Counted from the stretch's first letter, positions 1-8,568 are shown. The stretch is DNA of 61,668 nucleotides from Planctomycetota bacterium (GCA_016872915.1 VGYQ01000007.1:1-61668), one strand, 5' to 3'. Translations and numbers: made by a program. The notes: generated by a model from the sequence alone, not told the origin.

Positions 1-2
1 CA

Positions 3-3000
3 TCTGCTGGCGCTCAACAAGCCGTGTCACGGAACACCGAGGTGCGGGGCGGCTCCTCCCTCGCGTTCGACCCGTGGCTCCTCGTCGGTGCGCTGTGGCT
101 CGTCGGCACCATGCTCATCGTCGGCATTTCCATTGCTCGCGTCATGCGGTTCCGGCGTGGACTGCTCGTCCATTGCAGTCCTGCGGGTCACGAAATCCGT
201 GATGTCGCGAGTCGCGTGGCTGCCGAACTCGGCGTGCGGCGGAGGTTCAAGGTGCTCGTCGCTCGGTCAAACGCGGTCCCGTTCGTCTGGGGCGGCTTCG
301 GTGGCCCGATCATCGTGCTCCCGGCGGCGCTGGCCGCGGATGCGGATGCGCCAAGCCTTCGGCTGATCCTTATGCACGAACTGTCACACATCCGACGCCG
401 AGATGACCTCGTCCGATGGCTCGACTGGGCGGTCATGGCGTGGCTCTGGTGGAATCCGCTTGCGTGGATCGCGCGCCGCGGGCTGAGGTCGTCCGAGGAG
501 CTCGCGTGCGATGCGCTCGTCCTGCGCACCTGCGGGGCGTCAACACGCGAGTACGGCGCCTGCCTCGTGGCGGCCGCGGAGTCATTGGCGGGGTCGGCGT
601 TCCGCACGCCGGCACAGGCATGCACCATGGGCGACGGCGGATCGCTCGAGCAAAGGATCACGATCATCATGTCAGGATCGCTTCAGCGTCGCCCCTCCGT
701 TCCGCTTCGTGTCATCGCCGCCGGACTCGCGGCGGCCTGCCTCATGTCAGGCCTGACGACCACGGCGGGCGCCCAGTCGCCGCCGAACGCCCCGGCCAGG
801 GGTCGATCCTTCTTCGATGGCCGCGGCAAGCCCAGCATCGTGGACACCGCGATTGCGGCCAAGTTCCAGACGCTCGTCGCCGCCGTGGAGGCGGCTGGGC
901 TCTCCGATCTTCTTCGTTCGGAGGGCCCGTTCACGGTGTTCGCGCCGAGCGACGAGGCATTCGCGGCACTGCCTGCCGGAACGCTCGAGTCGCTGCTGCT
1001 TCCCGAGAACAAGGAGAAGCTGCGGAGCATCATTGCCCATCATGTGGTGCCCGGCCGACTCCTCTCGATGGAGGTCGGCAACATCGAGGATCCGCAGATG
1101 GCCCGCACCGCGGCGGGCGACCGCGAGACGATCGCCGCTGACCGCAAGGGTTTCCGTTTCGGCGCGGCAGAGGTCGTGCAGCCCGACATTCTCTGTGGAA
1201 ATGGCGTGATCCACGCCATCGATCGGGTGGTGCTGCCGAAGCCCGCCCGCTCGGAGGATTCGATGGGCATGGGCATGAAGGAAGCGGCGTCGGCCGACCT
1301 GCTCGATGCGTTGCGCAAGGTTCCGGACGGTCGCTTCTCAACCTTCATTGCGGCCGTTGAGGCGAGTGGTCGCGAACAGGACTGGGCGCAGCCCGCACCC
1401 GACCGCAGCTGGACGGTCTTCGTGCCGACGAACGATGCCTTTGCGCGGCTCTCCGAGCAGGAGCGCTCCACGCTCCTCGACCCGAAGAACCGGGAAGCGC
1501 TCCGCGCCGTGCTCGACTGGCACGCGCTGCCGAAGCTCCAGATCTGGAGCTTCGACCTGAATGGCGGCGGCCGCGCGCCTGTGATGATCTCGGAGAACAA
1601 GGATCGGTTCGTGCTTGACGTGCTCGCGAACGGAGCGGTCTTCGTGTACCGCATGCGGTCGATGCGCGATCGCTCGCTCGAGGAGCCCTTCAAGGCGCGG
1701 ATCATCGCCGGCGACATCGCCGTCGGCTCGAGCGTCGTGCATGTGGTCGACCGCGTGCTCATCCCGCCGCAGTACGAGAACACGCTCATTGCGTCGCAGG
1801 CCTACCGCGAGAAGGATGTCAAGGAATCGGCAATGGCCGCCGACTCGCAGTTCATGGCGGCGTACGAGTTGCGCGGCACCATGAAGCAGGCCGAGTCCAT
1901 GGAGGACGCCGCCGCCATCGCGGTCTATCGCATGGGGCTCCGGATGCTTGAGGAGGTGGTGCCCCTCGATCGGGACGGCATGGTCATCATGGGCGACGAG
2001 CAGTCGAATGACCGCACCGTGCTTCGTGACCGCCTGCGGGCGCGGATCGACGATCTCGATCGCGTCTGGTACGCCAAGTTCATGAAGGGCAGCCCGCCCA
2101 CGACGAGCCTCTCGGAGCCCGCTTCTGGAGGCGCTGTGCCTGCGGGCGATGCCGCTCCCGCCGCTCCCGTCGCGGCCCCGCCCGCAGCGCCGACCGTGCG
2201 CGGTTCCGCGAACGCCGCCGAGGCCGTGATGCCGGCGTCTGCGCCGAAAACGGAAGCCGTCCGTGCGCCGGCATCGCTCGAGTGGTGCGAGGTCATCGAG
2301 AAGGACTGCGACCCCAAGGTCGTGACGGACGCAGTGCTGCGTGAGGCCATCGTGCGTACCGGTCTGCCGTGGCGCGTGCGGGACCGGTCGACGGGCATCG
2401 AGATGCTGCTCGTGCCGCCGGGACAGTTCACGATGGGAAAGAGCGCGGGCGACGCCGAGGCGCTCGCAAACGAGGTCCCGGCCCATTCCGTCACGCTCAC
2501 GCAGGCCTTCTACCTCGGTCGCTACGAGGTGACGAAGGAGCAGTTGGCGAAGGTCATCGGCGGCGATGCGCGCACCGGCGCGGAGCGCGTCGAACCCGGT
2601 GTGCAGGGCGTGCAGGTCGATGCAGGTGGGGGCCGAACGGTCATCGTGAGCGGCGGCGTCGGACTCGTCGATGCAAAGGGCAACCCGTTACCCACGCGCC
2701 AGACCGCGGAGCCGGGGCCCGACGGCACCATCGTCTTCACCACCACCCCCGCGGAAGCCGGGCCCGCGGCCGCTCCGGATACGCGCAGCGGCCTGCCCGC
2801 TCTTGCCAGCTGGCCCAAGACCGCCGAGTTCTGCCGCAAGGCGGGGCTCCGGCTCCCGACCGAGGCCGAGTGGGAGTACGCATGCCGCGCGGGCTCGCAG
2901 GCTCCGCGCTACGGAGAGCTCGACGCGATCGCGTGGCACCGTGGCAACTCGAATGGTCGCAAGCACCCCGTGGGCACGAAGGCCGCGAACGCGCTCGGCT

Positions 3001-3224
3001 TGCACGACATGATCGGCAATGCTTGGGAGTGGGTGAGCGACTGGTACGGCGACTACACGCGAAGCGCCAAGACCGACCCGACCGGCCCGGAGACCGGAAC
3101 GTCCCGCATCGCACGCGGCAGCTACTTCAACTACGAGGACGGCTTCTCCCGCGCGTCGCGGCGGTACGAGATGCAGGCCGTCGAGTTCGACAGCACGGGC
3201 TTCCGTGTCGCGCGCAATCCGTGA
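3..3224 (+). CDS. M56 (BlaR1-like) membrane protease fused to two FAS1 domains and an FGE-like domain, 5' partial
   Basis: The frame is open to the left edge, so the true start and probably the first two membrane helices lie outside the window. Counting from the GTG at base 24, a membrane helix lies near residues 18-40, the M56 zinc motif HELSH is at about 118-122 and the third ligand region EELACDAL near 158-165. A further membrane segment at about 228-250 is followed by two fasciclin (FAS1) domains at roughly 265-405 and 430-590. The C-terminus from about 795 is a sulfatase-modifying-factor (FGE/SUMF1-like) domain with GLRLPTEAEWEYACRAG and GNAWEWVSDWYG. That domain carries an insertion of about 70 residues rich in Gly, Pro and Thr and lacks the paired catalytic cysteines of true formylglycine-generating enzymes. 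BlaR1 proteins pass an extracellular signal to a cytoplasmic protease that cleaves a BlaI-type repressor; here FAS1 and FGE-like domains would be the sensor (inference). A BlaI gene would be expected just upstream, outside the window. Confidence 0.85.
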   Translation, partial: SAGAQQAVSRNTEVRGGSSLAFDPWLLVGALWLVGTMLIVGISIARVMRFRRGLLVHCSPAGHEIRDVASRVAAELGVRRRFKVLVARSNAVPFVWGGFGGPIIVLPAALAADADAPSLRLILMHELSHIRRRDDLVRWLDWAVMAWLWWNPLAWIARRGLRSSEELACDALVLRTCGASTREYGACLVAAAESLAGSAFRTPAQACTMGDGGSLEQRITIIMSGSLQRRPSVPLRVIAAGLAAACLMSGLTTTAGAQSPPNAPARGRSFFDGRGKPSIVDTAIAAKFQTLVAAVEAAGLSDLLRSEGPFTVFAPSDEAFAALPAGTLESLLLPENKEKLRSIIAHHVVPGRLLSMEVGNIEDPQMARTAAGDRETIAADRKGFRFGAAEVVQPDILCGNGVIHAIDRVVLPKPARSEDSMGMGMKEAASADLLDALRKVPDGRFSTFIAAVEASGREQDWAQPAPDRSWTVFVPTNDAFARLSEQERSTLLDPKNREALRAVLDWHALPKLQIWSFDLNGGGRAPVMISENKDRFVLDVLANGAVFVYRMRSMRDRSLEEPFKARIIAGDIAVGSSVVHVVDRVLIPPQYENTLIASQAYREKDVKESAMAADSQFMAAYELRGTMKQAESMEDAAAIAVYRMGLRMLEEVVPLDRDGMVIMGDEQSNDRTVLRDRLRARIDDLDRVWYAKFMKGSPPTTSLSEPASGGAVPAGDAAPAAPVAAPPAAPTVRGSANAAEAVMPASAPKTEAVRAPASLEWCEVIEKDCDPKVVTDAVLREAIVRTGLPWRVRDRSTGIEMLLVPPGQFTMGKSAGDAEALANEVPAHSVTLTQAFYLGRYEVTKEQLAKVIGGDARTGAERVEPGVQGVQVDAGGGRTVIVSGGVGLVDAKGNPLPTRQTAEPGPDGTIVFTTTPAEAGPAAAPDTRSGLPALASWPKTAEFCRKAGLRLPTEAEWEYACRAGSQAPRYGELDAIAWHRGNSNGRKHPVGTKAANALGLHDMIGNAWEWVSDWYGDYTRSAKTDPTGPETGTSRIARGSYFNYEDGFSRASRRYEMQAVEFDSTGFRVARNP

Positions 3225-3440
3225 CGCCAAGGTTGGAATTGACGTCGTCTCGATTGACCGCCTGATCTCGGAAGGCTGTTAACCAGTTCAGAGAGCGCGC
3301 GAGATCAAGGCGGGGTTTCGCCCGTTTCGTCGCCGTTCGGATCAGGGCCCGTGGTTCCCAATTGGGCTCTCTCCAAAAACGCGAGAGCGCCGAACCCCGC
3401 CACGGCGCGGCAGCAGGGGGTTTCGGCGGGGTCAGCCTGT

Positions 3441-3477
3441 AAACAAACCGGTCGACCTCGCGAGAGGCCGACCGGTT
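3441..3477 (-). terminator. Rho-independent terminator of tRNA-Asn
   Basis: On the minus strand, four bases after the tRNA 3' end, bases 3477-3469 pair with 3454-3446 (9 bp), followed by one mismatch, a 4-bp inner stem and a 4-base loop. The RNA then runs into TTTGTTT. The position directly behind the tRNA fits a dedicated terminator. Confidence 0.8.
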
Positions 3478-3480
3478 GAA

Positions 3481-3552
3481 CTCCCCCAGCTGGACTCGAA
3501 CCAGCAACCTGGCGGTTAACAGCCGCCCGCTCTACCATTGAGCTATAGGGGA
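3481..3552 (-). tRNA. tRNA-Asn (GTT)
   Basis: The minus strand folds into a complete cloverleaf: the 7-bp acceptor TCCCCTA pairs with TGGGGGA, the anticodon stem GGCGG/CCGCC encloses loop CTGTTAA with anticodon GTT (3520-3518), and the T arm is GCTGG-TTCGAGT-CCAGC. The discriminator base is G, as usual for tRNA-Asn. CCA is not encoded. The gene has its own promoter and terminator, so it is a single-gene transcription unit. Confidence 0.95.
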
Positions 3553-3563
3553 AAGGAACGAAA

Positions 3564-3591
3564 ATAGTAACGGGGTAGCCCTCATCGTCAA
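3564..3591 (-). promoter_or_regulatory. Sigma70-type promoter of tRNA-Asn
   Basis: The minus strand reads TTGACG (3591-3586), a 16-base spacer and TACTAT (3569-3564). A start about seven bases downstream would fall near 3557, just before the mature tRNA 5' end at 3552. It is one of the best promoter matches in the window and shows that a canonical sigma70 signal works here. Confidence 0.7.
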
Positions 3592-3652
3592 GCGAAGCCT
3601 GTTTCTGCAAAGTTCTAGGTTTGAATTGGCAATAACCCCGCACCTCCCCCGC

Positions 3653-3680
3653 TTGCATTGTCGGGCAGTTGGCGTAGACT
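3653..3680 (+). promoter_or_regulatory. Probable rpmE promoter
   Basis: TTGCAT (3653-3658), a 16-base spacer and TAGACT (3675-3680) precede rpmE. The predicted mRNA start near 3687 leaves a leader of about 20 bases that includes GGAG at 3696-3699 as ribosome binding site. Confidence 0.55.
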
Positions 3681-3706
3681 CTTCGACTCGGCACGGAGCC
3701 ACCATC

Positions 3707-3967
3707 ATGAAGCAAGACATCCATCCAAAGTATTACCCAGAGTGCAAGGTGAACTTCCGCGGCGAAGTGGTGATGACCGTCGGCGCGACTGTTCCTGAAC
3801 TCAACGTCGAAGTGTGGTCCGGATCCCACCCGTTCTACACGGGTCAGAAGACCTTCATCGACACGGCGGGCCGCGTCGAGCGGTTCCAGCGCAAGTTCGC
3901 GGGTGACTACTTCGGCAAGGACAAGTCCAAGTCGAAGGGTGCAGCGAAGCCTGACGCGAAGAAGTAG
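3707..3967 (+). CDS. rpmE: 50S ribosomal protein L31
   Basis: This 86-residue protein begins MKQDIHPKYYPECKVNFRGE and contains the L31 signature around GSHPFYTGQKTFIDTAGRVERF, followed by a lysine-rich tail. L31 sits on the central protuberance of the large subunit and helps bridge it to the small subunit. Only one of the zinc-binding cysteines of the C+ type is present, so this is a zinc-free (C-) variant. The ATG at 3707 was chosen because homology begins there and GGAG lies eight to ten bases upstream. It is followed by a terminator and then prfA, the usual rpmE-prfA order. Confidence 0.95.
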   Translation: MKQDIHPKYYPECKVNFRGEVVMTVGATVPELNVEVWSGSHPFYTGQKTFIDTAGRVERFQRKFAGDYFGKDKSKSKGAAKPDAKK

Positions 3968-3991
3968 AGCCCTCCATCTCAAAACACTGTT

Positions 3992-4026
3992 CACCGTGCT
4001 CTCCCAAGGAGCACGGTGTTTTGTTT
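3992..4026 (+). terminator. Rho-independent terminator after rpmE
   Basis: CACCGTGCTC (3992-4001) pairs perfectly with GAGCACGGTG (4009-4018) across a 7-base loop and is followed by TTTTGTTT. It sits just before prfA, so prfA is expressed by read-through or from a promoter overlapping the hairpin. Confidence 0.8.
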
Positions 4027-4035
4027 CCCCTGCGC

Positions 4036-5115
4036 ATGAATGAACCGGCTGCCAATCTCATCCGAAGGCTCGAGGAAATCGAGAGCGAGTATGGTCGCAT
4101 CGAGAGCCAGTTGAACGATCCCGCAGTGCTCGTCCAGCACACGCAGGTTCGTGCGTTCATGATTCGCCGCACAACGATCAGCGCAACGGTCGATGCGTGG
4201 ACGCGTTGGAAGAGCCTTCGGCATGAGATGCAGTCCGCGGCGACTTTGGCGAGCGATGCCGATGCAGCAATCGCGGCGCTTGCTCGCGAGGAGATCCGCA
4301 GCGCCGAACAGGAGTGCGATGCCCTGCTCGCACAACTCGTGCATGAACTGGTGACCGCCGATGACCGAGCCGTCACGCGACTCATCCTGGAAGTTCGCGC
4401 CGGCGTCGGTGGCGATGAGGCAAGCCTCTGGGCGGGCGACCTCATCAACATGTACGGCCGCTACTGCAAGTCCCGCGGTTGGCAGGTGGAGGAGATGGAG
4501 TCGAAGGCGGGTGATGTTGGCGGAGTCACGCATGCGGTCCTTGGGATCACGGGCGCCGGCGCATGGAGCGCACTTGGCTACGAGGGCGGCACACACCAAG
4601 TGAAGCGTGTCCCCGCCACGGAGGCACAGGGGCGCATTCACACGTCGACCGCCACCGTCGCCGTGCTGCCCGAACCCGAGTCGATCGATGAGAGCATCGA
4701 TCCATCGGAGGTCCGCGAGACCGTCACCACTGCACAGGGTCCGGGCGGGCAGAATGTGAACAAGGTTTCGACGGCCGTTCATCTGGTGCACACGCCGACG
4801 GGAATCGAAGTACGGATGCAGGAGACGCGCAGTCAGTTGCAGAACCGCGACAAGGCGTGGCGGTTGCTGCGAGCGCGCGTCTTGGAGCGACGAAGCGCCG
4901 AAGCGCACGCGCGCCGCGCCACCGAGCGAAGCGCGATGATCGGTTCGGGCGACCGAGCGGAAAAGATTCGCACCTACCGCGCGAAGGAAAACATCGCGGT
5001 CGATCACCGCATCGAGCAGTCATTCGCGCTCGATGCGCTGCTCGCAGGGGACATGCAGCCGCTGGTGGACGCACTCGTGATCAAAGACATCGCAGACCGT
5101 GTTCAGCAGCTCTGA
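4036..5115 (+). CDS. prfA: Peptide chain release factor 1
   Basis: This 359-residue class I release factor reads UAA and UAG and triggers peptidyl-tRNA hydrolysis. The GGQ loop is in the stretch TTAQGPGGQNVNKVSTAVH. The anticodon-like PxT tripeptide is PAT in KRVPATEAQGRIHTS, which marks RF1 rather than RF2. The C-terminal domain has GSGDRAEKIRTYRAKE. ATG at 4036 gives the normal N-terminus (MNEPAANLIRRLEEIE); an in-frame TTG at 4021 lies inside the rpmE terminator tail and was not used. AGGAG at 4007-4011 is too far upstream to act as a ribosome binding site, so the initiation signal is weak. It lies next to rpmE as in many bacteria, but no prmC follows. Confidence 0.95.
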   Translation: MNEPAANLIRRLEEIESEYGRIESQLNDPAVLVQHTQVRAFMIRRTTISATVDAWTRWKSLRHEMQSAATLASDADAAIAALAREEIRSAEQECDALLAQLVHELVTADDRAVTRLILEVRAGVGGDEASLWAGDLINMYGRYCKSRGWQVEEMESKAGDVGGVTHAVLGITGAGAWSALGYEGGTHQVKRVPATEAQGRIHTSTATVAVLPEPESIDESIDPSEVRETVTTAQGPGGQNVNKVSTAVHLVHTPTGIEVRMQETRSQLQNRDKAWRLLRARVLERRSAEAHARRATERSAMIGSGDRAEKIRTYRAKENIAVDHRIEQSFALDALLAGDMQPLVDALVIKDIADRVQQL

Positions 5116-5147
5116 CGAGCGAAGCACACATCACGCACCGCACGCGA

Positions 5148-6284
5148 TCAGCGCACGGAAAGCACCGCTTCAACATCCGCGGCGCGCGGACCCGCGCGCA
5201 CGGCGATCGGCACCGTGATGATGCCGCTGATCCCCGCACGCGGCGTGATGCGGACCGACACTGCGGTTCCATCTTCCGCGCCCGGCGCGGTTGCTGCCAG
5301 CTCGACGGTCGCATCGGGCGATGTGGTCGTCACTGAATCCACCTTCATGTCCTTGAGCTTGAAGACGAAGGTCGCAGTTCCACTTGTCCCTGCCGCAACA
5401 CGACCCAAGTTCAGTCGCTGCTCGATGACCGGGATCTTGGGCTTCTGCGGCGCACGTGTGCTGCGGACGCGCACATCCACGACCCCCGCGCCTGCCGCAT
5501 CGGTCTCGAACAGCAGATACGGGGGAAGGGCTGCGCCCTCCGCGGTGCCGGTGACGTCGTACGTCACAACCCACGACGCGCGCGGCGCGTCCTCGGAACC
5601 ATCGCCGTACTGAATCACCATCTGCGCCCCCGACATCGAAAGAATCTTGAACGGCTTGCCATCGATCGACTCAAGCACCAACCGACCGATGAGGTTCTTG
5701 CCCTCCACGGCGTTCACGTAGGGAGGAACGCATCGCACCGGCAGCGTCACTTCCGCTCGCACGGGAATGTCGAGCGCGCGAGTAAACCCATCGACCATGA
5801 TCTTGACGCTTGAGTTTCGCGGACCGACTGCCGGCGCGCCATCGAGTTTCAACTTCATCTCGATCGACTTGCCCGGCTCGATGACCTTGCCCACGAGATC
5901 GTTTGGTGTCGTGCACTTGCACGAGGGCTGTACCCCTGTGATGGTGAGCGGCGTGCTGCCCGTGTTGCGGATTTGCACCGTTCCCTCCCCCGCCTTGTTG
6001 GGGGCAAGAAAGCCCAGGTCGGCGATCGGCGGCTCGGCTGCGAGCGGGGGCGCCGGCGCACCGGTGCGCGGCTGCACTGGCGTTGCACCTTCGCGCCCGC
6101 GGGCAGGCTGCTTCGATGTGTCTGCTGGCGGCGGTGCTGCTTGCCCCTCCACAGGTGGTGCAGCCGTGATCGGGACCACACTGCAACATATTGCGGCAGC
6201 GAGAGATCGCAGATATTGGTGGGGGCTCGAGGTTCGCAGAAAGCGTTTCAAGTTGAATCCTTTGCTCGATCCGTTGCCGTTCAT
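5148..6284 (-). CDS. Exported DUF1573 protein
   Basis: This 378-residue protein has an N-terminal signal or anchor segment (RSLAAAICCSVVPITAAPP, about residues 26-44), a Pro/Ala-rich linker to about 90, and a DUF1573 domain from about 92 with NTGSTPLTITGVQPSCKCTT. DUF1573 is an immunoglobulin-like fold common in exported proteins of Bacteroidetes and Planctomycetes; its function is not established. A second beta-rich region follows to the end. The start is supported by TAATGT six bases upstream, which predicts a leaderless mRNA. It is transcribed alone, convergent with prfA. Confidence 0.8.
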   Translation of the reverse strand: MNGNGSSKGFNLKRFLRTSSPHQYLRSLAAAICCSVVPITAAPPVEGQAAPPPADTSKQPARGREGATPVQPRTGAPAPPLAAEPPIADLGFLAPNKAGEGTVQIRNTGSTPLTITGVQPSCKCTTPNDLVGKVIEPGKSIEMKLKLDGAPAVGPRNSSVKIMVDGFTRALDIPVRAEVTLPVRCVPPYVNAVEGKNLIGRLVLESIDGKPFKILSMSGAQMVIQYGDGSEDAPRASWVVTYDVTGTAEGAALPPYLLFETDAAGAGVVDVRVRSTRAPQKPKIPVIEQRLNLGRVAAGTSGTATFVFKLKDMKVDSVTTTSPDATVELAATAPGAEDGTAVSVRITPRAGISGIITVPIAVRAGPRAADVEAVLSVR

Positions 6285-6290
6285 CTGTGG

Positions 6291-6296
6291 ACATTA
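6291..6296 (-). promoter_or_regulatory. -10-like element of the DUF1573 gene
   Basis: TAATGT on the minus strand is separated from the ATG at 6284 by six bases. There is no Shine-Dalgarno sequence, so transcription would begin at or next to the start codon. Confidence 0.4.
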
Positions 6297-6408
6297 CCCC
6301 GTCCAATGGGCGCATCGGCAACGAACTGTCCAAAGACATTCAAGGAAGGCCGATTCATTATGCGAATGCAGTAATTTCAGCAGATTGGCAAAATCTTTCC
6401 ACTGCAAT

Positions 6409-6436
6409 TTTACATCCCCCAAATTGGGGCTATGTT
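6409..6436 (+). promoter_or_regulatory. Promoter with a palindromic operator in the spacer
   Basis: TTTACA (6409-6414), a 16-base spacer and TATGTT (6431-6436) form a good sigma70 match. The spacer contains the perfect inverted repeat CCCCAA-A-TTGGGG (6417-6429), placed where a dimeric repressor would block or reshape RNA polymerase binding. Transcription would begin near 6443, the first base of a structured RNA. Confidence 0.55.
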
Positions 6437-6442
6437 GAGAAC

Positions 6443-6542
6443 GCAGATGAAAGTCTGCATCAGCGAGCCGAAATGGTTGGCTGATCAAACAAGCCCTTTT
6501 CCCTCCCTCCGCCTCCGAGCCTTGTGCTCGGGGGTTTTTTTT
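6443..6542 (+). ncRNA. Candidate small RNA of about 100 nt upstream of efp
   Basis: The segment is bounded by a promoter and an intrinsic terminator. Hairpin 1 is GCAGA/TCTGC with a 6-base loop (6443-6458). Hairpin 2 is ATCAGC/GCTGAT with a G-G mismatch and inner stem AGCC/GGTT around a GAAAT loop (6459-6485). A single-stranded pyrimidine stretch follows (CCCTCCCTCCGCCTCC, 6501-6516), which is complementary to Shine-Dalgarno-type GGAGG sequences. The terminator pairs 6512-6520 with 6526-6534 around CTTGT, then eight T. No open reading frame here looks coding. It may be a trans-acting regulator; alternatively it is a terminated leader of efp, whose start is 90 bases further on. No known RNA family was recognised. 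Confidence 0.6.
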
Positions 6543-6631
6543 CGGCAATGCTGGGCTTGGCTATCCTCCGACGCTTTGCGCGACGACGCGTCCTCGTCTG
6601 TTCTCTCTCACCGCTCTCGAAACACGCCAAC

Positions 6632-7186
6632 ATGAATTCCACCGACCTTCGTCCCGGCATGGCCATCAAACTCGATGGCCGCATGTATGTGATCACGCAA
6701 TACACCCATGTCACGCCCGGCAACCTGCGCGCCTTCGTGCAGATCAAGATCAAGGACATCGAAAAGGGCACGCTGCTCGAAAAGCGGCTTCGCTCGGGCG
6801 AAGCTGTGGAGCAGGTGGAACTCGATCGCCGCCCGATGCAATACCTGTATGCGCAGGGCAAGCAGCACGTGTTCATGGACAACCAGAACTACGAGCAGTT
6901 CGAACTCGACCCGGATGTGGTTGGCGAGATGCCGCTCTACGTGCTGCCCGACAAGGAAGTGGTTGTGCTTTGGTGCGATGGAAAGCCGGTGAGCATCGAG
7001 ATGCCCAACGTCGTCGAACTTCTGGTGACGGACACGCCGCCCGGTATCAAGGGTGCCACCGCGACCAACCAACTGAAAGAAGCGACGCTTGAAACAGGTC
7101 TGAAGACGCGCGTGCCGCCGTTCATCACGACCGGCGAGCGCGTGCGCATCAATACAACCGACGGGTCCTACGCGAGCCGCGCCTAA
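6632..7186 (+). CDS. efp: Elongation factor P with an atypical tip loop
   Basis: This 184-residue protein has the three beta-barrel domains of EF-P and the C-terminal signature around TLETGLKTRVPPFITTGERV. EF-P enters the ribosomal E site and rescues polyproline stalls. In E. coli the functional Lys34 sits in PGKG; here the aligned loop reads HVTPGNLRAF, placing Asn31 at that position and Arg at 33. The lysine needed for beta-lysylation or hydroxylation is therefore absent, and no epmA, epmB or earP is in the window. ATG 6632 matches the family N-terminus. The gene follows a terminated small RNA; its own promoter is not obvious. Confidence 0.92.
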   Translation: MNSTDLRPGMAIKLDGRMYVITQYTHVTPGNLRAFVQIKIKDIEKGTLLEKRLRSGEAVEQVELDRRPMQYLYAQGKQHVFMDNQNYEQFELDPDVVGEMPLYVLPDKEVVVLWCDGKPVSIEMPNVVELLVTDTPPGIKGATATNQLKEATLETGLKTRVPPFITTGERVRINTTDGSYASRA

Positions 7187-7210
7187 ACGCGCGCAGCATG
7201 GACGCACCGC

Positions 7211-8524
7211 TCAGTGCGGCAGCGGGAATCGATTGCAGAAACTGCGGATTTCCTGCCGCACGCTTTCGCAGGTGGTGGCATCGCCCTTCGACCCCATCAC
7301 ACGGTCAAGCCACTCCGCGACGAGCGCCATCTCCTTCTCGCCGAGTCCGCGCGTGGTGAGCGCTGGCGTGCCCAGACGCAGCCCACTGGTCACCATGGGT
7401 GGCCGCGGATCATTGGGGATGCCGTTCTTGTTGCAGATGATGCCCGCGCGCTCGAGCCACTTCTCCGCATCGGCACCTGTCAGATCCGCGCTGCGCGCGC
7501 GCAGATCCACGAGCATCAGATGGTTGTCCGTCCCACCCGTACAGAGGCGGTAGCCGCGCTGCGTCAGCCCGGCCGCGAGCGCCTTTGCGTTTCGCACGAC
7601 TTGCGCGCAGTAATCAGCGAACTCTGGACGCAGCGCTTCGCCGAACGCGAGTGCCTTCGCAGCGATGATGTGCATCAACGGTCCACCCTGCGAACCCGGA
7701 AAGACCTTGCGGTCGATCTTCGTGGCAATCTCCTCGTCGTTGGTGAGGACCAGTCCGCCGCGCGGCCCACGAAGCGTCTTGTGCGTCGTGGTCGTCACGA
7801 CATGGGCGTGTGGGAATGGCGATGGGTGAACGCCTGTCGCGCAAAGTCCTGCGATGTGGGCAACATCCGCCATCAAAAGCGCGCCCACCTCGTCGGCGAT
7901 CGCGCGGAATCGCGCGAAGTCGATCGTGCGCGGATACGCGGAGAATCCGCAGATGATCAGCTTGGGCTTGTGCGTTCTCGCGAGCGCGCCGATCTCGTCG
8001 TAGTCAAGTCGCTCGGTCTCCGGATGCAATCCGTAGTCCACAATTTTGTAGAAGGTTCCACTGAAGTTTGGCTTCAGTCCGTGGCTGAGATGACCACCCG
8101 CCTTGATCGGCAGACTCAAGACTGTATCGCCCGGATTCATGAGAGCCATGAACGCCGCAATGTTTGCATTCGCGCCTGAGTGCGGTTGCACATTGGCGAA
8201 GTGGCAACCAAACAGTTGCTTGGCGCGTGTGCGCGCGAGTTCCTCGACTTGATCATGGAACTCGCAGCCACCGTAGTACCGCTTGCCCGGGTAGCCCTCC
8301 GCGTACTTGTTCGTCATCCAACTGCCGGCGGCGTGCATGACCGCTGTACTCACATGATTCTCGCTCGCGATGAGTTCGAGCGTGTGCTCTTGGCGATCAC
8401 GTTCACTCGCGAGAATGCGGGCAAGATCTGGATCGCTGGAACGCACGAGATCGAGCAGGCGATCGCCCGCGTCGGACGCGTCCGTCGCGGCGTGTGAATG
8501 CGTACGCGCTGGTGCAGTCGTCAT
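7211..8524 (-). CDS. glyA: Serine hydroxymethyltransferase
   Basis: This 437-residue PLP enzyme interconverts serine and glycine while charging tetrahydrofolate with a one-carbon unit. Family motifs are [36 protein letters not shown] and the PLP-lysine segment [14 protein letters not shown]. The N-terminus has about 25 extra residues compared with E. coli GlyA. ATG 8524 is preceded by TAGCAT at six bases, so the mRNA is probably leaderless. It is divergent from ogt. Other one-carbon genes in the window (folD, folE) are unlinked. Confidence 0.96.
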   Translation of the reverse strand: MTTAPARTHSHAATDASDAGDRLLDLVRSSDPDLARILASERDRQEHTLELIASENHVSTAVMHAAGSWMTNKYAEGYPGKRYYGGCEFHDQVEELARTRAKQLFGCHFANVQPHSGANANIAAFMALMNPGDTVLSLPIKAGGHLSHGLKPNFSGTFYKIVDYGLHPETERLDYDEIGALARTHKPKLIICGFSAYPRTIDFARFRAIADEVGALLMADVAHIAGLCATGVHPSPFPHAHVVTTTTHKTLRGPRGGLVLTNDEEIATKIDRKVFPGSQGGPLMHIIAAKALAFGEALRPEFADYCAQVVRNAKALAAGLTQRGYRLCTGGTDNHLMLVDLRARSADLTGADAEKWLERAGIICNKNGIPNDPRPPMVTSGLRLGTPALTTRGLGEKEMALVAEWLDRVMGSKGDATTCESVRQEIRSFCNRFPLPH

Positions 8525-8530
8525 GCTTTC

Positions 8531-8536
8531 ATGCTA
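8531..8536 (-). promoter_or_regulatory. -10-like element of glyA
   Basis: TAGCAT on the minus strand is six bases before the glyA ATG, with no Shine-Dalgarno sequence between. On the plus strand, TATCGT (8553-8558) is ten bases before ogt, so the 44-base gap holds two divergent start signals. Confidence 0.4.
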
Positions 8537-8568
8537 GCCCGACCGACCGCGATATCGTGCTCCGGTCC

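Noticed and set aside
1338-2486. Long minus-strand frame opposite the M56 fusion gene
   Set aside because: Rich in His, Arg and Gly with no motif, as expected for the complement of a GC-rich gene with strong third-position bias.
3225-3440. Region after the M56 fusion gene, checked for a small gene or RNA
   Set aside because: Short GC-rich inverted repeats exist, for example around 3312-3330, but there is no T tract, promoter or coding frame with support.
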